NCBI GenBank assembly: GCA_963621975.1
Contig: CAVFGI010000012.1
Coordinates: 1-51,535, forward strand
Direction of reading: 5' to 3'
Length of the DNA: 51,535 bases
Source: UBA9732 sp963621975
Lineage (GTDB): Bacteria; Spirochaetota; Spirochaetia; Sphaerochaetales; Sphaerochaetaceae
Shown here: in pieces, positions 44,329 to 51,535 of the stretch
How the letters are laid out: each line of letters starts with the position of its first letter
Position numbering within the stretch: the first letter of the stretch is position 1
Program-made: the position numbers and the translations under genes
The notes under the pieces: model-generated
Database searches by the model: none
The model's input: only the letters and a program-made list of their open reading frames with translations
Told to the model about the DNA's origin: nothing

Positions 44329-45397
44329 TCATAGAATTCTTGCAATTAACTTTGGCTCTACATCTACCAAAATTGCTGTCTATGAGGGAGAAAAGAGGCT
44401 TTTGGTTCATACTTTTAATCACTCTCATAAGGATATGGAGGGAGTGCACAACATGGAGGAAAACGCCACAATGCGTAAGCCTCTAGTTCTTGAATATTTG
44501 AAAAAGCATGGATTTGATTTGATTAAGTTTGATGCAGTTGTTGGAAGGGGTGGTCTTGTAAGGCCAATTGTTGGTGGAACGTATAGGGTCAATGAGAAAA
44601 TGTTGGAGGATCTTATTGAGTGCAGGTATGGGACACACGCATGTAATCTGGGTGGAATACTAGCATATGAAATTGGGCAACAAATCTCCAAGCCTGCTTT
44701 TATTGTTGATCCTCCTGTAATTGATGAGATGACAGATATTGCACATTTATCTGGCCATCCCGATTTCCCTAGACGTTCTATTTTTCATGCCCTTAATCAA
44801 AAAGCTATAGCTAAAAGATATGCCAGTGATGTTGGCAAAACGTATAACTCTTTGAATGTAATTGTTGCTCATATGGGTGGTGGCGTTACTGTTGGAGCTC
44901 ATAAAAAGGGGAGGGTTGTAGATGTTAACAACGGCTTAGAGGGAGATGGTCCTTTTACTGCTGAGAGGCCCGGAAGCCTTCCTGTTTTGCAGGTGCTTAA
45001 AGCTGCTTTTGAGCATAAAAATGGAGCAACATTTGAGGAACAAAGACGTTTTTATATGTCAGAATGTGGATTATTTGCCTATCTAGGAACAAATGCCGGG
45101 CAAATTATAGGTAAGCGTATTAAAGATGGGGACAAGGAAGCTGAGTTTGTGTATAGGGCAATGGCTTATCAAGTTGCCAAGGAAATTGGTGCCTTGAGTG
45201 TTGTTTTGTCTGGTGATGTTGATGCTATTTTGCTTACTGGTGGGCTATCTCATGATAGTTTTTTGACTGGTTGGATTGAGGAACATGTTTCTTATATTGC
45301 ACCTGTTCATATTTATGCTGGAGAAGATGAAATGCAAGCTCTTGCAATGGGTGCTTTGCGTGTTCTTAACGGTGAAGAAGAAATCTTGGAGTACTGA
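44318..45397 (+). CDS. buk: Butyrate/branched-chain fatty acid kinase
   Basis: A 359-residue acetate-kinase-fold enzyme making ATP from acyl phosphate. The ATP site motifs are RILAINFGSTSTKIAV, VAHMGGGVTVGAHKKG and ILLTGGLSHD; the catalytic region includes VVGRGGLVRPI. It overlaps ptb by 11 bases. The GTG at 44318 is chosen because GGAGGG lies at 44308-44313 and the protein then begins five residues before RILAIN; an ATG at 44306 is the alternative. Confidence 0.92.
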   Translation: MGVNHRILAINFGSTSTKIAVYEGEKRLLVHTFNHSHKDMEGVHNMEENATMRKPLVLEYLKKHGFDLIKFDAVVGRGGLVRPIVGGTYRVNEKMLEDLIECRYGTHACNLGGILAYEIGQQISKPAFIVDPPVIDEMTDIAHLSGHPDFPRRSIFHALNQKAIAKRYASDVGKTYNSLNVIVAHMGGGVTVGAHKKGRVVDVNNGLEGDGPFTAERPGSLPVLQVLKAAFEHKNGATFEEQRRFYMSECGLFAYLGTNAGQIIGKRIKDGDKEAEFVYRAMAYQVAKEIGALSVVLSGDVDAILLTGGLSHDSFLTGWIEEHVSYIAPVHIYAGEDEMQALAMGALRVLNGEEEILEY

Positions 45398-45398
45398 T

Positions 45399-45614
45399 AT
45401 GGCGGTAAAAGTTTATTTTAGGAGTGAATGGTGTAAGGGTTGTGAACTTTGCGTAAGTGTTTGTCCTAAGCAAATTGTTGTAATGGAAGAAGTTATTACT
45501 AATAGAAATGGATATCATCCTGCAACTATTAAACCTATAGATATGGATAAGTGTATTGGTTGCGCTAGTTGTGCAAAGATTTGTCCTGATTCAATTATTA
45601 CGGTTGAGCGCTGA
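45399..45614 (+). CDS. vorD: Ferredoxin-type delta subunit of 2-oxoacid:ferredoxin oxidoreductase
   Basis: A 71-residue protein with two [4Fe-4S] motifs, CKGCELCVSVCP and CIGCASCAKICP. It is the electron-transfer subunit of the oxidoreductase encoded by the next three genes. The ATG is one base behind the buk stop, with TTGGAG upstream; longer starts lie inside buk. The four-subunit split (delta, alpha, beta, gamma) is normal for VOR and KOR enzymes. Confidence 0.92.
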   Translation: MAVKVYFRSEWCKGCELCVSVCPKQIVVMEEVITNRNGYHPATIKPIDMDKCIGCASCAKICPDSIITVER

Positions 45615-45629
45615 AGGAGGAGGTAAATA

Positions 45630-46706
45630 ATGGCAAAGGAAGTGTGGAAGGGCAACGAGGCTATTGCGGAGGCTGCAATTAGATCTGGTTGCAAGTATTT
45701 CTTTGGTTATCCTATTACGCCACAAAATGAAATTCCAGAGTATTTTGCAGAGCATTTACATGAAATTGGTGGATGCTTTCTTCAAGCAGAGTCTGAAGTT
45801 GCGGCAATTAACATGGTTTACGGGGCTGCTGGTTGTGGCAAAAGGGTTATGACCTCTTCTTCTTCCCCTGGTATTTCTTTGAAGCAAGAGGGAATTTCTT
45901 ACCTCTGTGGGGCTGAGCTTCCTTGTGTAATTGTAAATATGATGCGTGGTGGTCCTGGTTTGGGTACAATTCAGCCGGCCCAAGGAGATTATTTTCAAGC
46001 AACGCGTGGTGGTGGGCATGGGGATTACAGGCATTTGGTCTATGCTCCTGCGACTATTCAGGAGGCTACTGACTATGTACGCATGGCTTTTGATGTGGCC
46101 GATATTTACAGAAATCCTGTTATGATTCTTGCAGATGGTATGATTGGCCAAATGATGGAGGCTATTGAATGGTCCAATATTCCTTTACGAGAGCTTCCTG
46201 CAAAGGACTGGGCTACTACTGGTACAGAAAATAAACGCAAACCTAATATTATTAATTCACTTTACATAGATCCCAATGTTTGTGCTGAACACAATGAGAG
46301 ATTGGCTAAAAAGTATCGGGATATAGAGGAGAGGGAAACGAGATGGGAGCAGTCCAATGTGGATGGCTGCGAGGTGGTGCTTGTGGCGTATGGGACTCCG
46401 TCGCGCATTGCAATGGCCTCTACAAAGTTGCTTGAGAAGGAGGGGATTCGTGCGGGCGTGTTTAGGCCAATCACGCTGTGGCCTTTTCCGAGTAAGGCGC
46501 TCAAGAGGGTGGCTATGCAGGATTCGTGCAAAATTGTGGTCACTTTTGAGCTTAGTATGGGCCAGATGGTGGATGATGTGCGAATTGCCATTGAGGGGTG
46601 CCGGCCAGTTGTGTTTACGGGTAAAGCGGGTGGTGTTGTGCCAACTCCTAATGATGTGGCCAATTTTGTGAGGGGATCTCTTGAAAAAATTGAAATGGGG
46701 AGGTGA
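45630..46706 (+). CDS. vorB: 2-oxoacid:ferredoxin oxidoreductase alpha subunit, VorB type
   Basis: A 358-residue subunit. Motifs are GCKYFFGYPITPQNEIPEYF, AESEVAAINMVYGAAGCG, the pyrimidine-domain SSSPGISLKQEG and VNMMRGGPGLGTIQPAQGD. The family covers 2-oxoisovalerate (VOR) and 2-oxoglutarate (KOR) enzymes; the neighbouring ptb, buk and ilvE genes favour branched-chain 2-oxoacids. GGAGGAGG precedes the ATG. Confidence 0.92.
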   Translation: MAKEVWKGNEAIAEAAIRSGCKYFFGYPITPQNEIPEYFAEHLHEIGGCFLQAESEVAAINMVYGAAGCGKRVMTSSSSPGISLKQEGISYLCGAELPCVIVNMMRGGPGLGTIQPAQGDYFQATRGGGHGDYRHLVYAPATIQEATDYVRMAFDVADIYRNPVMILADGMIGQMMEAIEWSNIPLRELPAKDWATTGTENKRKPNIINSLYIDPNVCAEHNERLAKKYRDIEERETRWEQSNVDGCEVVLVAYGTPSRIAMASTKLLEKEGIRAGVFRPITLWPFPSKALKRVAMQDSCKIVVTFELSMGQMVDDVRIAIEGCRPVVFTGKAGGVVPTPNDVANFVRGSLEKIEMGR

Positions 46707-46708
46707 AT

Positions 46709-47452
46709 ATGGCAATTGTCTACCAGAAATCTAAAGGGCTCACGGACGTCCAATTGCACTACTGTCCTGGATGTTCCCACGGTATTGTTCACAAATTAAT
46801 TGCTCAATCTCTTGAAGAACTGGACGTGCTAGGTTGCACAATTGGGGTGGCTCCTGTGGGGTGCGCGGTTTTTGCCTACAACTATTTTAATTGCGACATG
46901 CATGAGGCTGCACATGGCAGAGCACCAGCAGTTGCAACGGGTATCCGTAGGGTTTCTCATCCCGATACTGTTGTTTTTACTTATCAGGGAGATGGAGATC
47001 TTGCTGCTATTGGTACTGCTGAAATTATTCATGCGGCCATGCGTGGCGAGAAAATTACTACTATTTTCATAAATAACGCTATTTATGGTATGACTGGTGG
47101 TCAAATGGCTCCAACTACTTTGTCTGGGCAAAGGGCTACTACTGCGCCTTTGGGGCGCCTAAAGGGAGATTATGGTAGTCCGCTTAGGATGTGTGAAATT
47201 CTTAGCACTATTGATGGCTGTGCCTATGCTGCTCGTGTTTGTGTTACCGATATTCCTCAATTAAATAATGCAAAAAAGGCTATTAAAAAGGCTTTTGAGC
47301 TACAAAAAGAGGGTGCTGGTTTTACGTTTGTTGAGGTTCTTGCAACATGTCCTACTAACTGGGGGAAGTCTCCGGTTGAGGCGGTTAAATGGCTTAAGGA
47401 AAACATGATTCCTTATTTCCCGCTTGGAGTTTATAAGGAGGCTGAAGCATGA
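46709..47452 (+). CDS. vorA: 2-oxoacid:ferredoxin oxidoreductase beta subunit (thiamine diphosphate)
   Basis: A 247-residue thiamine-diphosphate-binding subunit. CPGCSHGIVHKL near the start supplies an iron-sulfur or structural cysteine pair, the ThDP motif is GDGDLAAIGTAEIIHA with the NNAIYGMTGGQMAPT continuation. The ATG at 46709 has GGGGAGGTG five bases upstream; a GTG at 46703 overlaps the vorB stop and is less likely. It overlaps the gamma gene by four bases. Confidence 0.92.
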   Translation: MAIVYQKSKGLTDVQLHYCPGCSHGIVHKLIAQSLEELDVLGCTIGVAPVGCAVFAYNYFNCDMHEAAHGRAPAVATGIRRVSHPDTVVFTYQGDGDLAAIGTAEIIHAAMRGEKITTIFINNAIYGMTGGQMAPTTLSGQRATTAPLGRLKGDYGSPLRMCEILSTIDGCAYAARVCVTDIPQLNNAKKAIKKAFELQKEGAGFTFVEVLATCPTNWGKSPVEAVKWLKENMIPYFPLGVYKEAEA

Positions 47453-47985
47453 TAAATGAGATAATAATATCGGGCTTTGGTGGGCAGGGTGTGATGGCTA
47501 TTGGCAAAACGCTTTGTGAGGCTGGTATGAAGGAGGGGAAAAATGTTTCTTGGTTGCCCTCGTATGGCCCTGAGATGAGAGGGGGCACGGCTAATTGCTC
47601 CGTTGTGATGTCTGAGCAGGCTATTGTGAGTCCAATTGTGTTGGAGCCAACTGAGCTTATTGCAATGAATTTGCCATCTTTGTTGAAGTTTGAAAGCTGT
47701 GTGGTCCCAAATGGCTTTGTCTTTGTGAATAGTTCTATTATCTCTGAAAAAGTAAAGCGTAAGGATGTGCAAGCTATTTACGTTCCTTGTATTGAGATAG
47801 CTCAGGATCTTGGGAATCTTAGGGTCTCTAATATGGTGATGTTGGGGGCCTATATAGAGGCTATGAAAAATCTAAAAATAGGCACAATTAAGGAGATGCT
47901 TGCTCTAATGTTTACAGGGGCAAAATCCTGCTTAGTGGAGCTAAATATTGAGGCGTTGAAGCGTGGAGCGTTGTGTGTGAGATAG
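47449..47985 (+). CDS. vorC: 2-oxoacid:ferredoxin oxidoreductase gamma subunit
   Basis: A 178-residue subunit with the family signature IIISGFGGQGVMAIGKTL, then SYGPEMRGGTANCSVVMS. It binds the CoA-proximal part of the complex. It starts in the stop codon of the beta subunit gene (ATGA) with AGGAGG upstream. It is followed after 39 bases by the aminotransferase gene. Confidence 0.92.
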   Translation: MINEIIISGFGGQGVMAIGKTLCEAGMKEGKNVSWLPSYGPEMRGGTANCSVVMSEQAIVSPIVLEPTELIAMNLPSLLKFESCVVPNGFVFVNSSIISEKVKRKDVQAIYVPCIEIAQDLGNLRVSNMVMLGAYIEAMKNLKIGTIKEMLALMFTGAKSCLVELNIEALKRGALCVR

Positions 47986-48024
47986 TTGGACTTGAGCTTC
48001 ACTTGAGCTGTGGTGGGGGTAGCA

Positions 48025-49101
48025 ATGTTGGACTTGGAAATTAAAATTACTAAAACAGAAAAGCCTAAGCAAAAACCTGCAGATGAAAATCATCTTGGAT
48101 TTGGTAAAATCTTTACGGACCATATGTTTATAGTTGAGTACACGGAAGATCTTGGCTGGTATGACGCCCGTATTGTGCCTTATAGTTCTCTAAGCATAGA
48201 TCCAGCTTCTCCTGTTCTCCACTATGCTCAGGAAATTTTTGAAGGCTTAAAAGCATATAAGAGAAAAGATGGTGGCATTCAATTGTTTAGACCAATGGAA
48301 AATGCATTGCGTATGAACCTTAGTGCACAACGTTTATGCATGCCTACTTTGGATCCTGATTTTCAATTAAAGGCAATGAAAATGCTTGTTGAATTGGAAA
48401 AAGATTGGGTCCCTTCATCTATTGGAACTTCTTTGTATATTAGACCAATGATGATTGCTCATGGTGCTCAATTAGGAGTGCATCCTGCAAAACATTTTTT
48501 ATATGTTATAATTTGTTCGCCATCTGGTTCTTATTATGAAAACGGAATTAAACCACTGCGTATTCATATTGAAGACCTTCATGTTAGAGCTGTAAAGGGT
48601 GGTATAGGGGGAGCTAAAACTGGTGGCAATTATGCAGCTTCCCTTAAAGCAACATTTGACGCAGCGCAAAAAGGGTTTGACCAAGTTCTTTGGTTGGACG
48701 GGCGAGAAAACAAATACATTGAAGAAGTTGGTGCAATGAATATTATGCTTGTGATTGACGGCAAGATTGTTACTGCGCCAATTGAAGGTAGCATTCTTGA
48801 CGGAATAACTAGAAAGAGCATTTTGCAGTTAGCACAAGATATGGGCTTTGAAACTGATCAACGCCACATTAGCGTTGACCAATTGTTTAAAGCATATAAA
48901 GATGGCTCTTTAACTGAAGCCTTTGGTACTGGCACTGCTGCTGTTATTTCACCTATTGGTGAATTGGTATACAAGGGTAAGTCAATTGTTCTAAATAAAG
49001 GTAAAATTGGTAAGGTTGCACAATTGTTTTACGATACTCTTGTTGGAATCCAACGTGGGGATTTGCCTGATCCTTATGATTGGATTGTTAAAACATCATA
49101 G
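48025..49101 (+). CDS. ilvE: Branched-chain amino acid aminotransferase
   Basis: A 358-residue fold type IV PLP enzyme that interconverts Val, Leu, Ile and their 2-oxoacids. The long (eukaryotic-like) class is seen from LGFGKIFTDHMFIVEY and HYAQEIFEGLKAYK; the PLP lysine is in GGAKTGGNYAAS; EVGAMNIMLVIDG and FGTGTAAVISPIG follow. GGGGG lies just before the ATG at 48025. With the oxidoreductase, Ptb and Buk it completes a route from branched-chain amino acids to branched-chain acids. Confidence 0.93.
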   Translation: MLDLEIKITKTEKPKQKPADENHLGFGKIFTDHMFIVEYTEDLGWYDARIVPYSSLSIDPASPVLHYAQEIFEGLKAYKRKDGGIQLFRPMENALRMNLSAQRLCMPTLDPDFQLKAMKMLVELEKDWVPSSIGTSLYIRPMMIAHGAQLGVHPAKHFLYVIICSPSGSYYENGIKPLRIHIEDLHVRAVKGGIGGAKTGGNYAASLKATFDAAQKGFDQVLWLDGRENKYIEEVGAMNIMLVIDGKIVTAPIEGSILDGITRKSILQLAQDMGFETDQRHISVDQLFKAYKDGSLTEAFGTGTAAVISPIGELVYKGKSIVLNKGKIGKVAQLFYDTLVGIQRGDLPDPYDWIVKTS

Positions 49102-49713
49102 TGCAGAATACTCAACTTTTATTGTGGCTTGATATTCTCCTGTTGCAAGAGTCTTGTCCCCAGTCCATCCAAAAGCCATTTGTACAAGTACTGTATCCTT
49201 AGCTACAAATTGACCGTTTGTATAGGATGCTGTAAGTGTATATGTTTTTCCTGTAGCAGATGTTGTGACTTCTGGTGTAACTGTTAAAGGTGAGGATAAA
49301 TCCTCGTGAAAACTGTTGATGAACCAGCCAACGTTTTGTGTTGTGTTGTTTGAAGTAAGATTTGTATTGGTATTTACTAGTTCAGTAGCGGTAATAGTAA
49401 TTTTATAAGATTTGCTACTGCGGACATCGTTTGTTTGTACAACTCTAAAATAAGCTATTACTTTGTTTATAAAGGAGTTATGATTATTTGGTGTTGTAAT
49501 GTCTATGTTGGAAGATGGATTTAATGTTCCTCCAGTAGATGTTCCGTCTACCCATGAAGAAGTGGTATCAAAGGTTCCCTGAAGTTTGAAAATGGGCTCA
49601 ATATCACTCACCGTGGTTGATATTACTAAATACTCTCCTGTTTCTGCAAAAAGAAGTTGGCTTGCGAAAAACAGGGCTAATGTAAAAAAGAAAATTGTAA
49701 GAACTTTTTTCAT
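49096..49713 (-). CDS. Secreted protein of unknown function
   Basis: A 205-residue exported protein. The signal peptide is KKVLTIFFFTLALFFASQLLFA, with cleavage likely before ETG. The mature part is rich in Thr, Ser and Asn with alternating beta pattern, a TSSWVDGTSTGGTLNPSS loop and the end GEYQATIKVEYSAL, so a small beta-sandwich is likely. I do not recognise a family; the C-terminal strand pattern recalls fimbrial subunits but the evidence is weak. AGGAGAA precedes the ATG at 49713. Its stop overlaps ilvE by six bases, tail to tail. Confidence 0.7.
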   Translation of the reverse strand: MKKVLTIFFFTLALFFASQLLFAETGEYLVISTTVSDIEPIFKLQGTFDTTSSWVDGTSTGGTLNPSSNIDITTPNNHNSFINKVIAYFRVVQTNDVRSSKSYKITITATELVNTNTNLTSNNTTQNVGWFINSFHEDLSSPLTVTPEVTTSATGKTYTLTASYTNGQFVAKDTVLVQMAFGWTGDKTLATGEYQATIKVEYSAL

Positions 49714-49926
49714 AACATTTCTCCTTGAATTGTCAATATCCTTGGTAAAAACCAAGCAACATAGTGTGGAGAATTAGTAAAATGATGTATGTTGTTTGAG
49801 CAACAAATAAAAAGCGAGTATCCGTAGCAAAGAAAATAGCTCTAAAATTTTTGCAAGAGCGAAAAAAGATCTACAAAATAGGTCTATTTGAAAAGTACAT
49901 GGCAAAAAAGTTCTATTTTAAGGTTT

Positions 49927-50331
49927 TTACAGTTCTTCTTGGGTTTGAATTAGATTGCTGTAGTATTTAGTTTTTCCTGAGAGGACATTGTTGTAGAAAT
50001 TTTGCTTCCAGTCTATGAATACTATAGAGTCCTCTATTTCCTTTTTTGCTTCAAGTAGGTTCTTTCTCTTTTTTTCCAGTATTATTTTTCTTTCAGGGAT
50101 GGAAGATTCTCCCTTGAGGCATAACTTTAGGTATTCTTTCATCTCGTTAATTGTCATACCACAGCGCTTGAGACAGCCTAGGCTTTGTATCCATTTGATA
50201 TCGTTGTCGCTGAAGACTCTGTAGTTTCTTTTGTCTCTTTTTACGTTTGGAATTAGGCCCTCGTTGCAGTAGAACTTTAGATTTTCATAGCTCATATTTG
50301 TCATTTGGCAAGCTTCTTTCATTGAATACAT
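49927..50331 (-). CDS. MerR-family transcriptional regulator
   Basis: A 134-residue regulator with an N-terminal MerR winged helix (MKEACQMTNMSYENLKFYCNEGLI, then KRNYRVFSDNDIKWIQSLGCLK) and a C-terminal coiled coil. It belongs to the type that pairs with aldo/keto reductase or quinone-responsive genes rather than metal sensors. It is divergent from the reductase gene and a MerR-type operator lies between them. Confidence 0.92.
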   Translation of the reverse strand: MYSMKEACQMTNMSYENLKFYCNEGLIPNVKRDKRNYRVFSDNDIKWIQSLGCLKRCGMTINEMKEYLKLCLKGESSIPERKIILEKKRKNLLEAKKEIEDSIVFIDWKQNFYNNVLSGKTKYYSNLIQTQEEL

Positions 50332-50359
50332 AAAAACCTCAAAAATTTATGAAAAACTA

Positions 50360-50390
50360 TTGACCGGTAGTAGCTACCGTCTAATACATT
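50360..50390 (+). promoter_or_regulatory. MerR-type promoter with 19-bp spacer and operator
   Basis: TTGACC at 50360-50365 and TACATT at 50385-50390 are 19 bases apart, the stretched spacing typical of promoters that MerR proteins activate. CGGTAG-TAG-CTACCG (50365-50379) is a perfect inverted repeat within the spacer. Confidence 0.8.
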
Positions 50391-50430
50391 CATTCTGTCA
50401 TCCCTAGAAAAGGGTGTCAAGGAGTAAAAA

Positions 50431-50463
50431 ATGAAAAGCTTTTTGTTGAAAACAAAGATTTAG
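50431..50463 (+). CDS. Possible 10-codon leader peptide or gene remnant
   Basis: AAGGAG at 50419-50424 stands six bases before ATG, followed by MKSFLLKTKI and TAG. The other frame over the same stretch (EKLFVENKDLEVMHLRMMC) looks protein-like, so this may be the frameshifted end of a lost gene rather than a leader peptide. Confidence 0.35.
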   Translation: MKSFLLKTKI

Positions 50464-50529
50464 AAGTAATGCATCTGAGAATGATGTGCTAGCTTGGTTG
50501 AATGGGCTTGGATTTTGATGGAGGAAAAT

Positions 50530-51384
50530 ATGGAGTATGTAACATTAAGCAATGGCGTGAAAATGCCACAAGTTGGGTATGGTGTGTATCAGGTAACTAA
50601 AGACGAGTGCGAGAGATGTGTGCTTGATGCGCTTGATACGGGTTATAGATTGATTGATACTGCTCAGAGCTATTTCAATGAAGAGGAAGTAGGTGAGGCT
50701 ATTGGGAAATCGGGAATAGAGAGGAGTGAGATATTTTTGACAAGCAAGGTCTGGATAGAGCACTATGGGTATGAGGCCTGCAAGAAGTCTGTCCTTGAGT
50801 CCATGGATAAACTGCATACTTCTTATCTTGATTTGATGCTCCTTCATCAGCCTTTTGGTGATACGTATGGCGCATGGAGGGCCCTTGAGGATCTCTATAA
50901 TGAGGGAAAACTTCGTGCAATTGGTATTTCAAACCATTATGTAGACAGAATGGTGGAGTTTGCGTCATTTGTTTCAATTCCTCCTATGGTAAACCAAATG
51001 GAGATCCACCCTTTAAACCAACAGCTTGAGCTTATTCCTTGGGCCAACAAATATCACATCCAGCTGGAGGCATGGGCACCGTTTGGAGAGGGTAGAAAGG
51101 GTTTGTTTGATAATCCTGTTCTTAAATCAATTGGAGATAAATATGGTAAATCTACAGCTCAAGTGATTTTGAGGTGGAATATTCAGCGTGGTATTGTAGT
51201 AATTCCAAAGTCTACCCATAAAGAGAGGATGAAGGAGAATCTTGATGTATTTGACTTTGTTCTCTCCAATGATGAGATGACTCAAATTAGGGCTCTGGAC
51301 ACTGCAACTTCTTCTTTCTTCTCTCATAGGGATCCTAATATGGTTGAGTGGTTTGTTAAAATGATTAATGAGAGGAAAAGGTAG
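50530..51384 (+). CDS. Aldo/keto reductase
   Basis: A 284-residue NADPH-dependent carbonyl reductase with the catalytic tetrad Asp and Tyr in LIDTAQSYFNEE, Lys in FLTSKVWIEH and His in DLMLLHQPFG. The cofactor end motif is IVVIPKSTHKERMKENL. It resembles the AKR5 group, which reduces small dicarbonyls and aldehydes. The ATG at 50530 has GGAGGAAA upstream; a start 36 bases earlier lacks one. The MerR promoter upstream suggests induction by a reactive electrophile. Confidence 0.93.
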   Translation: MEYVTLSNGVKMPQVGYGVYQVTKDECERCVLDALDTGYRLIDTAQSYFNEEEVGEAIGKSGIERSEIFLTSKVWIEHYGYEACKKSVLESMDKLHTSYLDLMLLHQPFGDTYGAWRALEDLYNEGKLRAIGISNHYVDRMVEFASFVSIPPMVNQMEIHPLNQQLELIPWANKYHIQLEAWAPFGEGRKGLFDNPVLKSIGDKYGKSTAQVILRWNIQRGIVVIPKSTHKERMKENLDVFDFVLSNDEMTQIRALDTATSSFFSHRDPNMVEWFVKMINERKR

Positions 51385-51422
51385 TGTAGGGGTTTTTAGT
51401 ATTATTGCTATCCTACATTTTT
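51385..51422 (+). terminator. Possible weak terminator after the reductase gene
   Basis: TGTAGG at 51385-51390 pairs with CCTACA at 51412-51417 across a 21-base loop, followed by a short T-run. The long loop makes this a weak candidate. Confidence 0.35.
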
Positions 51423-51469
51423 CTTGTGTCATGTACACTATAGTATATGGAATGGGGGTGTACTAAGCC

Positions 51470-51499
51470 TTGACGAAAGTGTTTAAGCATGGTTATTAT
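51470..51499 (+). promoter_or_regulatory. Promoter-like sequence near the window end
   Basis: TTGACG at 51470-51475 and TATTAT at 51494-51499 are 18 bases apart. No gene is visible before the window ends, so it may serve a gene or RNA just outside. Confidence 0.45.
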
Positions 51500-51535
51500 T
51501 TAAGTGGTTAAAGAAAGAGCTATCCGAAAGCGGTG

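Noticed and set aside
46257..46792. Minus-strand ORFs of 152 and 176 codons over vorB/vorA
   Set aside because: They are antisense to well-conserved oxidoreductase subunits and have no family pattern.
1..51535. tRNA, rRNA or insertion-sequence genes
   Set aside because: I looked for tRNA arm motifs with a TTCRA loop, for rRNA-like stretches and for transposase motifs or flanking inverted repeats, and saw none that hold up by eye. A tRNA or covariance scan would be needed to exclude them fully.

Overview
The window looks like a piece of the chromosome of an AT-rich spirochaete of the Treponema group. The evidence is the gene mix: an AtoS/AtoC-type sensor and regulator pair directly behind CvpA and a DNA polymerase III delta' gene, a DUF4912 gene fused in order to a GH57/DUF1957 glucan enzyme, a run DegT-like / NAD kinase / RecN, many Treponema-style lipoproteins, and large beta-barrel proteins. 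This assignment rests on recognised families and gene order, not on a database search.

Layout. 1-2632: a ParA ATPase and a small ribbon-helix-helix partner, then about 1.5 kb without a convincing gene that is filled with arrays of a 9-bp repeat in both orientations around a palindrome. 2633-6021: a tightly overlapping minus-strand operon (hydroxyisobutyrate-dehydrogenase-type reductase, RNA m5C methyltransferase, DUF362 ferredoxin-like protein, small membrane export protein). 6037-12139: ArsR regulator, YscW/YbaY-like lipoprotein, methionyl-tRNA synthetase, a MurD-like protein with a damaged nucleotide site, and a sugar transporter. 12146-18124: degenerate DegT-like protein, NAD kinase, RecN, DUF4912, GH57. 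18209-22965: LUD protein, ornithine/lysine-type decarboxylase, SecA. 23058-29362: CvpA, delta', histidine kinase, NtrC-type regulator and a DinG/XPD helicase in one overlapping operon. 29494-31874: pdxS and a divergent MocR/PdxR regulator. 31955-39625: a surface-protein island with three paralogous beta-barrel genes (two interrupted by a single in-frame stop) and two lipoproteins (DUF1566; InlB/BspA repeats). 39672-43197: ZIP metal transporter, high-molecular-weight-rubredoxin-like flavoprotein, and an Rrf2-controlled redox operon including a 46-residue microprotein. 43405-49101: a cluster for converting branched-chain amino acids to branched-chain acids with ATP gain (Ptb, Buk, four-subunit 2-oxoacid:ferredoxin oxidoreductase, branched-chain aminotransferase). 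49096-51535: a secreted protein, a MerR regulator with a textbook 19-bp-spacer promoter, and an aldo/keto reductase.

The most unusual thing is a dispersed family of 9-bp repeat arrays with the consensus ACGTCCCAC / ACGACCCAA / ACGACTGAA, each closed by the same conserved cap (about 30 bp, CAGATTGG...AAACAGATT). Five capped copies are visible: three lie next to the ParA and ribbon-helix-helix genes, one in inverted orientation, and two lie 27 and 34 kb away. Because ribbon-helix-helix partners of ParA are known in plasmids to bind arrays of short repeats in direct and inverted orientation, a centromere-like role is a reasonable but untested idea. A second theme is promoters whose -10 box lies only 6-8 bases before the start codon, so several housekeeping genes (metG, secA, the ArsR gene, the DegT-like gene) probably have leaderless transcripts.
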